From contig NC_091255.1 of NCBI RefSeq assembly GCF_042477335.2, forward strand, positions 14,858,501-14,922,500: 64,000 bases of DNA, in the 5' to 3' direction. This document shows positions 12,015 through 24,850 of this stretch, piece after piece. The notes under the pieces were generated by a model. It saw only the letters and a list, made by a program, of their open reading frames with translations. It had not been told where the DNA came from and did no database searches. The stretch comes from Ovis canadensis (taxonomy: Eukaryota > Chordata > Mammalia > Artiodactyla > Bovidae). Made by a program: the position numbers and the translations under genes. Within the stretch, counting starts at the first letter, position 1, and each line of letters opens with the position of its first letter.

Positions 12015-12560
12015 CTATGGCTAACCACTCTTAAAAACAACACAGCAAGCCCCAAATGGAGTCACTTATGCGAAACTCCACTTACCAAACCAAGACTTAC
12101 ATAGAGGTTTGACTCTCCCAGAAATGTAACCTCAAACTAGTCAATCAGGAATTGCCTTAATCTTCCTGATAGATTAAAGAAAAGAAAAATTACGATAACC
12201 AACCTGGGTCTTCCCAGATGGCGCTAGTGATAAAGAACCTGCCTACCAACGCAGGAAATATAAGAGATGCAGGTATGATCCCTGGGTAGGGAAGATCCCC
12301 TGGAGGAGGGTGTGGCAACTCACTCCAGTACTCATGCCTGGAGAATCCCATGGACAGAGGAGCCTGGCTGGCTATGATCCATAAGATCGCAAAGAGTTGG
12401 CCGCAACCGTAGAAACTTACCACACATCAACTTGCTTTCTTCTTAATGTAACTTCCTATTCTTGCTCCCTTCTGCCTAAGAAAGCCTCTCATTTTGTATT
12501 CCCCTGAAGTTCCTTTGAGACTGGTTGTTTGTATGTTGATTCAAGTCTATTTTTAATATG
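12015..12560 (+). repeat. Probable ERV LTR remnant, split by a SINE
   Basis: Sequence on either side of the SINE at 12,205-12,418 reads as one retroviral-type LTR: AAATGGAGTCACTTATG and ATTGCCTTAATCTTCCTGAT to the left, ACTTGCTTTCTTCTTAATG and CTTCCTATTCTTGCTCCC with AAAGCCTCTCATTTTGTA to the right. These blocks occur in this order in class I LTRs as I recall them. The family name and termini are not certain, and no paired LTR is present. Confidence 0.5.
12205..12418 (+). mobile_element. Bov-tA SINE
   Basis: Sense Bov-tA starting with the tRNA-derived head (GGGTCTTCCCAGATGGCGCTAG) and ending in the BovB-like region AAGATCGCAAAGAGTTGG. It interrupts the LTR-like sequence around it. Confidence 0.87.
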
Positions 12561-12872
12561 TCTCAGTTTATGTTTTAACAGTTCTAGTGTCACAAGAGGG
12601 AACCAAAGGAGACCCTCAAAAACCACCCTGGGAGCAAAAGCAACCATACTTGGGAACCTGTTGAGCCCCTGAGCTTGCTGCTTTCTTGTTCCCTCTGGAA
12701 GTGGCAAGCAATGTATATTCCTTGAGGAAGAACTAGGACCCTGACCTACAGTTACACTATAGTTTCTTGACTGCTCCTTTGCTTCTGCATTCCCTTCCTT
12801 CTCTTTTAACGACAGATTGAATCTACCCTTGGGAACTCAGAGAAGGTCAACTAATTACTATGTAATCAATTG
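12561..12872. other. Unassigned sequence upstream of the UBE2D1 retrocopy
   Basis: About 310 bases without an assigned element or exon. It is the target region into which the retrocopy inserted. Confidence 0.4.
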
Positions 12873-14330
<1,458 letters not shown>

Positions 14331-14663
14331 CAATAACCAGAACACAAAAGTTTTGGATATTTCATATTAATAACATTTGCCTATGTAATATAACCTGAAA
14401 AAGCTTATCACTCATTTGACAATGCTTCTCACGTAATTTAACATATCAAATAACAAAGGGCTCTTTTCCCCTCATTCTCTGGGATCATAAATGACTAGAT
14501 TAAGGTTTCAAGTAGCTGATTTATATCTCAAAATCACAAGAAGAGAAATGTGTATTCATTCTAGAAAACTAGCTTCCTATATCTGCACGTGCAAAAACGT
14601 GATTTAGAATATCCAAAGAGTTCCACCTTAGCAATTTTCCAGGATTTTTTAAAACTATTAACT
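14331..14663. other. No gene recognised
   Basis: AT-rich spacer of about 330 bases. Nothing assignable was seen. Confidence 0.4.
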
Positions 14664-14763
14664 CATGTACACCCATGGCTGATTCATGTCAATGTATGGC
14701 AAAACCAATACAGTGTTGTAAAGAAAAATAAAGTAAAAATAAAAATAAAAATTAAAAAAAAGA
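14664..14763 (+). mobile_element. Short LINE 3'-end insertion
   Basis: The sequence ATGTACACCCATGGCTGATT, then CAATGTATGGCAAAACCAATAC and an A-rich tail is a terminal segment that recurs at 17.0, 19.5, 21.5 and 53.0 kb. I take it to be the 3' end of an artiodactyl L1-type element retroposed as a severely truncated copy. Confidence 0.7.
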
Positions 14764-14774
14764 CAACAGGTACT

Positions 14775-14935
14775 AGAGCCAGTCTATCTGCAACTTCCAA
14801 GATGTGTGACCTTGGAGAATCTGCCTAACTCCTCTGCACCTTGGTTTTCTCACCTGCAAAATGAATGTAATAATATTTCCTACCTCCTAGGATCTTTATG
14901 CAGATTAAATAAAGGAAATAAGTAAAGAACTTAAA
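14775..14935 (+). repeat. MIR SINE
   Basis: Sense MIR: GATGTGTGACCTTGG, CTCTGCACCTTGGTTTTCTC, CACCTGCAAAATGAATGTAA and CTACCTCCTAGGATC in the expected order. Confidence 0.8.
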
Positions 14936-16170
14936 AAAAACTATTAAATATTCTATTTAGTCATAATAAACAGCAGTAATAGACAATAAAACATATCATT
15001 CACTCACATTCACATGCCTTATTTTCAGAGGAACAAGAATCAGTGTTTGCTTTACAAGTTCCCCGTAACAAGAGTCAAAACCAGGAAGAGAGAACAGGAT
15101 GTTCATGCACACACCCATGATAAAAGCCACACAAATTCCAAAAGGCTCACTTTGATACAATAGCAGAGCCATTAGGAACTCTTGTTCTCCAGATTCAAGA
15201 GTACTGAGGTCAAACAGTATTACAGTAAAAAGGATCATTCTTTTATTCATGAGAGCATAACTAAAGATATCCATTTTGCAAAATTACACCCTAAGGGACT
15301 ACATGATGAAAAAAAGATTGGATCACTCATACACAAATATCAAGAGAACAAATTACATCATGAAAAATGATCTCCCAAGGTCATAGGTCTCTTTCCCCAG
15401 AAAGGGAAAAGTCTCAACTGATGTTCTGCTGTGGCCAAAGCCAGCGCAATAGAGAGGATCATGCTGTCTTCAGAGCTAAGAGACCAGAGATGTCTCAAAC
15501 AGCCAGTGCTAGTACTGAAACTCAGACACAAACAACATGGTCCTATGAACAAAATGTCAGAGATGTAGCCCCCAAATCCCACTTCCATTTTCAAGTGGAT
15601 GCCTCAGAATAAACTGGCCCAGCTCTCATAAGAGAATGGGCTCCGATTGGCTAGCAAGGAGCCCAGAGTAGCTTACTTTTTGATAAGGAAGTGACACAAG
15701 ATGGAATGGGTAAATTTTCTCATGACAAATAATTCTAGTTAGCTTTTTAAAAATCTCTCTGTGATGCCTCAGGATTCCTCTGAATCATCTCAAACTTCGC
15801 TGGAGGTCAAAGAACTTCAGATAGAATTCAGTGTTTGTCAAAAACATCAAAAAGATTCCAAAATACTTCGTCAAATAGGATCACAGGTTACTGTGAAACA
15901 ATACTTATTCACTTAACCAAGTGACAAAAGAATTAAAAAGCAAATACAGATTACTTAAAGGCAAGGAAAATCATATGATCTGTTATCAACAGCAGCATAC
16001 CAAGAAAATTTTGCTCTCTACTGAGAGAAACCAGATCCACTCTTGCCCCAATCTATTTCTAGCAAAATTCCTTTATCTAATTAAAGTTAATACAATCTTA
16101 CAAAATCCTGTTCACACACAAAGCTCTTTTCTGAGCATCCTTCATTTTTTGCAAACCCTTTATCCGAACT
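14936..16170. other. No gene recognised
   Basis: About 1.2 kb of AT-rich DNA. Overlapping frames at 14,996-15,612 on both strands have no recognisable domain and no exon signals that I could support. Confidence 0.35.
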
Positions 16171-16967
16171 ATTTTTATTTTTATTGGAGTACAATTGATT
16201 AATCATGTTTTGTTAGTTTCTGCTGTACAGAAAAGTGAATCAGTTGTACATATACATATATTGACTCTTGTTTAGAATGCCTTCCCATTTAGGTCACAAA
16301 AGAGCATTGAGTAGAGTTCCCTGAGCTATACAGTAGGTTCTCAGAAGTTATCTATTATTATACATAGTAATATGTATATGAAAATTCCAATCTTAATTCA
16401 TTCTTCTTCCTGTTCCCCTCTTGGTAGTTATACATGTTTGTTTTCTACATCTGTGACTCTATTTCTGCTTTACAGTTCGGTTCATTTGTAAAGTTCTTCT
16501 ATATTCCACATATGAACAGTGTTATGCAAAGTCTGTCTTTCTCTTTCTGACTTAGTTCACCCTGAATGATAATCTCTAAGCCCATCCATATCACTGCAAA
16601 TGATGTTATTTCATTCCTTTTTATGGCTGAGTAATATTCCATGGTATATATGTACCATTTCTTCTTTATTCACTCTTCTGTTGATGGACATTTAGGTTGC
16701 TTCCATGTGCTGAAAATTGTAAACAGTGTCACAATGACTATTAGGATGCATGTATCCTTTAGACCATGTTTTTTTCTGGGTATATGCCTAGGAGGGGAAT
16801 TTCTGGGTCAAAGGGTAGCTCTGTTTTTAGTGTTTTAAGGAACCTCCAAGCTGTTCTCCATAGTGGCTATACTAATTTACATTCCCACAAACCGTGTAAG
16901 AGGGTTCTCTTTTCTCCACACCATCTTAGCATTTTATTGTTTGTAGATTTTTTAATGATGGCCATTC

Positions 16968-17096
16968 TAACCAGCGTGAAGTCATGTAAACCCATGGCTG
17001 ATTCATATCAATATATGGCAAAAACCACTAAAATATTGTAAAGTAATTATCCTTTAACTAAAATGAATAAATTTTAAAAAATAACTGGTGTGAAGT
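16968..17096 (+). mobile_element. Short LINE 3'-end insertion with 15-bp duplication
   Basis: A 99-bp insert (16,983-17,081) of the same terminal segment as at 14,664. It opposes the host L1 and lies between TAACCAGCGTGAAGT (16,968-16,982) and TAACTGGTGTGAAGT (17,082-17,096), diverged copies of one target. Confidence 0.8.
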
Positions 17097-18135
17097 GATA
17101 CCTTATTGTAGTTCTGATTTGAATTTCTCTAATAATTAGTGATACTGAACATTTTTTCATGTTTTTTTGTCCATCTATATGTCTTCTCTGGAGAATTGTC
17201 TGTTTAGATCTTTCACCAATTTTTTGATTGATTTGCTTGCTGTTTTGGTACTGAGCTGTATGAGTTATTTGTATATTCTGGAGATTAATCCTTTGTTGAT
17301 TGCTTCATTTGCAAATATTTTCTCCCACTCTAAGGTTTCTCTTTTAATTTTTTTTTTTAATGATTTCCTTTGCTGTGTAAAATCTCTGAAGTTTAATTAG
17401 GTCTCATTTGTTTATTTTTGTTTTTATTTCCATTGCTCCAAGCAGTGATTTGAAGAAAATCTTGGTGTGATTTACGTCTAAGAATGTTCTGCCCATGTTT
17501 TCCTATAAGTTTTATAGCATCTGACTTTACATTTAGGCCTTTAACCTATTTTGGTTCTATTTTTGTGTATGGTGTTAGGGAATGTTCCAATTTCATCCTT
17601 TTACATGTAACTGTCCAGCACCACTTATTAAAGAGACTTCTTTTTGCTTTATGTTCTTGCCTTTTTTGTCATAGATTAGGTGGACATAGATGTATGGTTT
17701 ATCACTGGAATTTCTATCATCCTACATTGATCTATACTTCTGCTTTTGTCCCAGTACCATATTGTTTTGATGAATTTGTAGCTATAGTTTGAAGCCAGGG
17801 GACCTGATTCTTCCAGCTCTGTTCTTCCCTCTCAAGATTGCTTTGGCTATTCAAGGTCTTTGTGTTTCCATACAAACTGTAGAAAATTTTGTTTGTTCTG
17901 TGAAGAATGCCATTGGTAATTTGATATAGATTACACTGAATCTGTAGATTACTTTTGGTAGTGTAGTGTAGTCATTTTCACATTAGTTTTTCCAATCTGA
18001 GAACATGTTATATCTCTCCATCTGTCTGTGTCATCTTTTGATTTCTTTCATTACAATCTTATAGTTTTCTGAGTACAAGTCTTTTGTCTCTTTAGGTAGA
18101 TTTATTACTATATATTATTTTCTTTTGCTGTGATG

Positions 18136-18363
18136 GTGAAAGTGAAAGCAAAAAGTGAAAATGAAGTCACTCAGTCATGTCCGACTCTTTGCAACCCCAT
18201 GGACTGTAGCCTATCAGGCTCCTCCGTCCATGGGATTTTCCAGGCAAGAGTGCTGGAGTGGATTGCCATTTCCTTCTCCAGGGGATCTTCCTGACCCAGG
18301 AATCAAACCCAGGTCTCCCGCATTGCAGGCAGATGCTTTACCATCTGAGCCACCAGGAAAGCC
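18136..18363 (-). mobile_element. Bov-tA SINE inside L1
   Basis: A well-preserved antisense Bov-tA: GTGAAAGTGAAAGCAAAAAG, ACTCAGTCATGTCCGACTC, ending TCTGAGCCACCAGGAAAGCC. The host L1 resumes directly after. Confidence 0.93.
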
Positions 18364-19454
18364 ATGGGATTATTTTCTTAATCTCTCTGATTTTTCATTG
18401 TTAGTATACAGGAATACAAGACATTTCTGTGGATTTATTTTGAATCCTACCACTTTACCAAATTCATTGATTGTCTCTAGTAGTTTTCTGGTGGCACCTT
18501 TAGAATTTTTTATGTATAGTATCATGTCATCTGCCAACACTGACAATTTTACTTTTTATTTTCAAATTTGAATTCCTATTGTTTTATTTATTTATTTATT
18601 TCTGATTTCAGTGGCTAGATCTTCCAAGAATATGTTGAACACTGTTGGTAAGAATATGCAACCTTGTCTTGTTTCTGATCTTAGAGGAAATGCTTTCAGT
18701 TTTTCACCATTGAGGATAATGTTTGCTGTGAGTTTGTCATACATGGCCTTCATTTTGTTAAGGTAGGTTCCCTGTAAGCTCACTTTCTGGAAAGTTTTCC
18801 TTTCTTTTTTTTTTTTTAAATCATAAATGTGTGTTGAACTTTGTCAAAGAGTTTTCTGCATCTATTGAGATAATCATACGATTTTTGTTCCTCAATTTGT
18901 TGATGTGGTGTATCTCACTGACTGATTTGCATATACTGAAGAATCCTTGCATGACTGGCATAAATCTCACTTGATCAGGATATATGATCCTTTTATTGTT
19001 GGATTTGGTTTGCTAGTATTTTGTCGAAGATTTTTGTGTCTGTGTTCATCAGTGACATTAGCCTATAATTGTTTTGTGTGATATCTTTGTCTTGTTTTGC
19101 TATCAAGGTAATGATGATCTTGTACAATGACCTTGGGAGTGTTCTTCCTTCTGCAGTTTTTGGAAGAATTTGAATTAACTCTTCTCTAAATGTTTGATAG
19201 AATTCACCTGTGAAGCCATCTGGTCCTTATCCTTTTGTGGGGGAGGGAGTGTTTAATTACACTTTCAATTTTAGTACTTCTGATTGGCCTGTTCAAATTT
19301 TATATTTCTTCCTAGTTTAGTTCTAGAAGGTTGTACTTTTCTAGAAATTTGTCCATTTCTTCTAGGTTGTCCATTTTATTGGCATATAATTTCTTGTAGT
19401 AGACTCATATAAGCCTTTTAATTTCTCACGTGTCTGTTATAACTTCTCTTATTT

Positions 19455-19565
19455 TTATTTTATTTATTTATCTATTTATTTTTAATTTTTTTTTAAATTT
19501 TTCCTTTTACTTTATTTTACTTTACAATACTGTATTGGTTTTGCCATACATTGACATGAATTTCT
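19455..19565 (-). mobile_element. Short LINE 3'-end insertion inside L1
   Basis: Antisense copy of the recurrent terminal segment (TTTACAATACTGTATTGGTT, TGCCATACATTGACATGAAT), preceded by its T-rich tail. The exact edges are blurred by T-rich host sequence. Confidence 0.65.
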
Positions 19566-20577
19566 AATGTTATTGACTTGAGTCCTCTCCCTTTTTTTCT
19601 TGATGAGTCTGGCTAAACGTTTATCAATTTTGTTTACCTTCTCAAAGAGTAAGCTTTTAGTTTCATTGATCTTTGCTATTGTTATCTTCATTTCTATTTC
19701 ATTTATTGCTGTTCTGATCTTTATAATTTCTTTTCTAAGTTTGGATTTTGCTTGTTCTTCTTTTTCTAGTTATTTCAAGTGTTGGGTTAGGTTTTTTATT
19801 TGAGATTTTTCTTGTTACTTGAGTTAAGATTGTATTCCAATAAACTTCCCTCAGAGTTACTTTTGTTGCATCACATAGGTTTTGGACCAACACGTTTCAT
19901 TGTCTTTTGTCTTTAAATATTTTTTAATTTCCTGTTTGATTTCTTCAGTGACTCATTGGTTATTCAATAACATATTGTTTAGCATCCATGTGTTTTTGTT
20001 TTTAATTTTTTTCCTGTAATTTATTTCTAATCTCATAATGTAGTTGTCAGAAAGGTGCTTGATATAGCTTCAATTTTCATAAATTTGCCAAGGCTTGATT
20101 TGTGACCCAAGATGTGATGTATTCTCTAGTATGTTCCATTTATACTTGAGAAGAAAGTATATTCTACTGCTTTCAGATGTAATGTCCTATAAATCATTTA
20201 AGTGTATTTGGTCTAACATGTAGTTTAAGGTTGGTGTTATTAATTTTCTGTCTGGATGATCTGTCCATTGGTATAAGTGGGGTATTAAATCTCCCACTGC
20301 TATTGTGTTACTGCCGATTTCCCCATTGTGGCTATTAGCATTTGCTTATATATTGAGGTGCTCCTATGTTGGCTGCATATATATTTACAATTGTTTTATC
20401 TTCTTAGATTGATACCTTGATCATTAATGTAGTGATCTTCCTTGTCTCTTGTAATGATCTTTATTTTAAAATCCATTTTGTCCAATATTAGTATCGCTAC
20501 TCCAGCTTTCTTTTGATTTTCCTTTTCATGGAAAATCTTTTTCCAGCCCCTCCCCTTCAGTCTGTATGTGTCTAGTT

Positions 20578-20704
20578 CTGAAGGAAATGGCAACCTACTC
20601 CAGTATTCTTGCCTGGAGAATCCCATGGATGGAGGAGCTTGGTGGGCTACAGTGCACGGGTCACAAATAGTCGAATACGACTGAGCTACTTCACTTTCAC
20701 TTCA
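20578..20704 (+). mobile_element. Bov-A monomer SINE inside L1
   Basis: A sense Bov-A monomer (GAAGGAAATGGCAACCTACTC to CGAATACGACTGAGC) with an ACTTCACTTTCACTTCAC tail. It lies in the antisense L1. Confidence 0.87.
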
Positions 20705-21480
20705 CTAGATATAAACAACAGATACATGGGTTTTGCCTTTATATTCATTCAACCAGTCTATATCTTTTGGTTGGACCATTTAATCCTTTTACATTTAAGG
20801 TAATTATCAATATGTATGTTCCTATTGCCATTTTCTTAACTGTTTCGTATTTTTGCATTTTTTCCCTTTCTTTCCTCTCTTGTTCTCTCCTTTTGTATTT
20901 CCTGCCTACAGAAGATCCTTTAACATTTGTTGTAAAGTTGGTTTCATGGTGCTGAATTCTCTTGGCTTTTGCTTGCCTGTAAAGTTTTTGATTTCTTGGT
21001 CGAATCTGAATGAGAGCCTTGATGGCTAGAATATTCTGGGCTATACTTTTTCCCTTTCATTACTGTATATATTGTGTCACTCCTTTCTATTCTGCAGAGT
21101 TTATGCTGAAATGGAAATTCTTAACTTTATTTTGATTGCCTTGTATTTGTTGCTTTTCCTTTATTGGTGTTAATATTTTTTCTTTGTATTTAATTTTTTT
21201 AGTTTGATTAATATATGCCTCTGTGTGTTCCTCCTCGGGTTTGTCTTGTATGTGAAACTCTCCGAACTTCTTGGGTTTGAGTGACTGCTTCCTTTACCAT
21301 GTTAGGGAATTTTTCAACTACAATCTCTTTGAATATTTTCTCAGGCTTTTTTATTTCATTCTTCTCTTTCTGAGACCCCTATAATTCAAATGTCAGTATA
21401 TTTAATATTGTCCTAGAGGTCTCTAAGACTTCTCATTTCATTTAACTCATTTTTTTATTCTATTCTATGGCAGTGATTTC

Positions 21481-21604
21481 CACCATTCTGTCTTTTTTTA
21501 AAAAGAAATTAAATATACATTTATTTATTTTAATTGGAGGCTAATGACTTTACAATATTGTATTGGTTTTGCCATACATCAACATAAATCACCATTCTGT
21601 CTTT
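21481..21604 (-). mobile_element. Short LINE 3'-end insertion with perfect 15-bp duplication
   Basis: The insert (21,496-21,589) has an A/T-rich tail, TTTTAATTGGAGGCTAATGA and GCCATACATCAACATAAAT. It lies between perfect copies of CACCATTCTGTCTTT (21,481-21,495 and 21,590-21,604). The clean duplication shows L1-type target-primed insertion. Confidence 0.88.
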
Positions 21605-21750
21605 CAGCTCACTTATCCATTCTTCTGCCTTGGTAATTCTGCCATTGATTCCTTCTAGAGTATCCTTCATTGCAGTTATTGTATTGTTCATCTCTGTTTC
21701 TTTGTTCTTTAGTTGTCCTAGTCTTTGTTAAACATCTTTTGCATCTTCTT

Positions 21751-22210
21751 AAGTCAAGGCTATGGTTTTTCCAGTGGCCATATATGGATGTGAGAGTTGG
21801 ACTGTGAAGAAAGCTGAGCACTGAAGAATTGATGCTTTTGAACTGTGGTATTGGAGAAGACTCTTGAGAGTCCCTTGGACTGCAAGGAGGTCCAACCAGT
21901 CCATCCTAAAGGAGATCAGTCCTAGGTGTTCATTGGAAGGACTGATGCTAAAGCTGAAACTCCAGTACTTTGGCCACCTTGTGTGAAAAGTTAACTCATT
22001 GGAAAAGACCCTGACGCTGGGAGGGATTGGGGGCAGGAGGAGAAAGGGATGACAGAGGATGAGATGGCTGAATGGCATCACTGACTCAATGGACATGAGT
22101 TTGAGTAAATTCTGGGAGTTGGTGATGGACAGGGAGGCCTTGCGTGCTGCAATTCATGGGGTCGCAAAGAGTCAGACACGACTCAGCGACTGAACTGAAC
22201 TGAACTGAAC
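21751..22210 (+). mobile_element. BovB 3' fragment inside L1
   Basis: Sense BovB from AAGTCAAGGCTATGGTTTTTCC through TGTGAGAGTTGGACTGTGAAG to the ACTGAACTGAACTGAAC tail. The host L1 continues at CTGTGCTTCCATTC. The fragment carries the last ORF2 codons with an early stop. Confidence 0.92.
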
Positions 22211-23810
22211 CTGTGCTTCCATTCTTTATCTGAGACCTTATATTTTCTTTACTATCATTATTTTGAATTCCTTTTCAGGTAGACTGCTTATTCCCTCTTC
22301 ATTTGGTTGTTCTTACAGGTTCTTATCTTGCACCTTCATGTGCAGATTTCTCTGTTCTCATTTTCTCTTTCTTGTGTTTGTTGTCTCCTTTCTGCAGGCT
22401 GGAGGAGTGTGGCCCCTCTTGCTTCTGGTGTCTGCCCCTTGGTGAGTAAGGTGGATATTGAGTGGGCCCTCCCTTTTTTTCTGTGATTGTCACTGACCTG
22501 TCGAGGGCATGGTGTGCTCCTTAATTGTTAAAGCAGAGGCCTCAGAATCTGTTTCTTAACTGTGTTTCTGATCTCTACTACAAGGTAGGCAGGACTGGGG
22601 CACTCCCAATAGGAAAGAAGCCTCTGAGCATTTCTCCTCTGACTGTTCACTCCTTGAGTGTGCTCTATTGTGTCCCCTTTCAACCATTGTGTAGGCTCAC
22701 AAAGTACACTGTGTTGACACTGCTCTTGGTCCCTGTGTAACCATGGGTATACCGGCAAATGTAGGCCACTGGCATTGAGGTCCACTGAAGTCAGGTCCCA
22801 GAACTGCAGTATTTATGCAATTGGATCCATTGTGGGAATTATGAAGGCAACTCAGACTCTAGCCTGGCCCAATCCTTATGCGTTGGTGCCCACAAAACCC
22901 ACAGTTGCTAAAGCCAGCTCCATCTCAGCTGCAAGAGTACTTGTTGCCCATTTGGCTATTCTGTAGGCACTGAATTTTGTAAACCATCAGCAGAGGCATA
23001 ACTTTGTGGTTTGGGTGGCCACAAGGAGAGGTTTTAGCATTGCTTCCTTAGTTGCATAGCCCCTGGAACTCAGCTGTGGTGTCAACACCATCTCAACATT
23101 CCTTTCACCAGCATCTGATCCAAGGCTATACTGAAGCACATGCCCACACAGGTCAAGAGTGGGGAAGCATTTAAGGACTTTGTTGAAGCCGTATGGGTGG
23201 AAGAGGCTCAAGCAAGCCTGCTGATGTGGGTTCCTTATCATTTCCTCTGGAGGCAGGACTGGAGGGTGGGGAAGGGTGATGCAAAATGGCCCCACCCTTT
23301 ACACACACACAATGACACCTTACATCTGTGGTGGTCTGAGCTTCTTGAACAAACTTTTCTGGTTGTTGAGCTCTTTAGTCCCTCCCATTCAGGCTGTCTC
23401 TTCACAGCCAACAGCTGTCTCCTCCCTGGTCTGTTCTCCAAATCCCACTTTCCAGCACCCATCCCCCTCTGTACATGGAGACACAAGATTCAGGCTGGGG
23501 TGTGCAGGGCTGCAGCAAAGACCATGCATGTAGGTCTTACTCTGTCCTGCCTTTCACAGACCAGTTATTGCATTCCCGTCTGATCCCTTGAAGCTCCCTC
23601 TCTGTGCCAGCTGATCCACCCACAGTAAAGGGGCTTTACTGAGTATGGGAACCTCCCCTCTCCTTCAGCTCCCCACAAGAGATGCTGGTCCTATCATGTC
23701 TCCTCTTTTTTTTTTTTTTTCCTTTATTTCTTTCATCCTACCTGGTTGCATGGTGATTTTTTTTTTTTTGTCCTTTTATGTGTCCAAGCCCAAAGTATGT
23801 GGGCACAAGT

Positions 23811-24333
23811 GCACTCATCTCCCATGCTAGGAAATTCTTGCTCAAAATTCTCCAAGCCAGGCTTCAACAGTACATGAACTGTGAACTTCCAGATGTTAAG
23901 CTGGATTTAGAAAAGGTAGAGGAACCAGAGATCAAATTACCAACATCCAATGGATCAGAGAAAAAGCAAGAGAGTTCCAGAAAAATATCTATTTCTGCTT
24001 AATTGACTACACTAAAGCCTTTGACTGTGTGGATCACAGCAAACTGTGCAAAATTCTTCAAGAGATGGGAATACCAGACCACCTAACCTGCCTCCTGAGA
24101 AATCTGTATGCAGGTCAAGAAGCAACAGTTAGAACTGGACATGGAACAACTGACTGTTTCCAAATTGGGAAAGGAGTACATCAAGGCTGTATACTGTCAC
24201 CCTGCAGATTGCATCACGCAAAATGCTGGGCTGGATGAAGCATAAGCTGGAATGAAGACTTGTGGGAGAAATATCAATAGCCTCTGATATGCAGATGACA
24301 CCACCCTTATGGCAGAAAGTAAAGAGAAATGGA
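23811..24333 (+). mobile_element. BovB RT fragment
   Basis: Sense BovB covering RT fingers and palm. FRKGRGTR-like and DYTKAFDCVDHSK-like codons can be seen in fragments broken by stops, and the region reaches the YADD position, which is altered. It lacks the 3' end, so it is an internal remnant or was cut by a later deletion. Confidence 0.85.
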
Positions 24334-24850
24334 AGAGCAAGTACTCAAGGGATAAGTGCGAGATGTAAAGGGGAGATTGCTATATTCAGAAGGCTGTAAC
24401 CTGAGGAGAGAATGGACTCGTGTCCAAAAACATAACTCCAAAGATTCTGCTTAACCATAAAAGTGTTTAAAGGAGAATTGTTGGGAAAGGAATCAGAGTC
24501 TTCTCTATCTTTCATAGTATGCAGACTATCTTCTGATTGGTTGGTGGCAAGGTAACAGGGCAGAAAGTGAAAATGAAAGTAGTTCAGTAGTTTCTGACTC
24601 TTTGTAACCTCATGGACTGTAACCTTCCAGGCACCTCTGGACCACAGAATTCTCCAGGCAAGAATACTGAAATGGGTAGCTGTTTCCTTCTCCAGGGGAT
24701 CTTCCCAACCCAGGGACTGAACCCAGGTCTCCCACACTGCAGGCAGATTCTTTACCATCTTAGCCACTAGGGAAGCCCAACAGGGTGGTATACCATGAAT
24801 TTTGTGCTCAGACTGAAGTTACAATTCTCCACCTTGGTTAAGGCCTTAGT
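24334..24850. repeat. LTR-like remnant split by a SINE
   Basis: TTCTGATTGGTTGGTGGCAAG GTAACAGGG to the left of the SINE and AACAGGGTGGTATACC with AGTTACAATTCTCCACCTTGG to its right read as one element. It resembles a ruminant retroviral LTR, but I cannot name it or define its ends. Confidence 0.35.
24554..24785 (-). mobile_element. Bov-tA SINE with 7-bp duplication
   Basis: Antisense Bov-tA (24,561-24,778) ending TAGCCACTAGGGAAGCCC, flanked on both sides by AACAGGG (24,554-24,560; 24,779-24,785). Confidence 0.92.

Larger units (their letters stand above)
16171..23800 (-). mobile_element. L1 LINE, long antisense copy with nested insertions
   Basis: An old artiodactyl L1 whose 3' end lies at the left (GGAGTACAATTGATTAATC, GCTGTACAGAAAAGTGAATC). 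Antisense ORF2 landmarks follow, for example TGGCTGAGTAATATTCCATGG, GTTGCTTCCATGTGC and TTCTCTTCCTGCAG-type RT blocks. ORF1 is near 21.6-22.4 kb and a GC-richer 5' region runs to about 23.8 kb. Everything beyond 22.4 kb is assigned with less certainty. Later insertions at 16,983, 18,136, 19,455, 20,578, 21,496 and 21,751 interrupt it. No open frame of useful length remains; ORF1 RNA-binding and ORF2 endonuclease-RT functions are lost. Confidence 0.82.

Noticed and set aside
23140-23583. A 147-codon frame in a GC-richer stretch
   Set aside because: It lies in what appears to be the antisense L1 5' region, with competing frames on both strands and no known domain.
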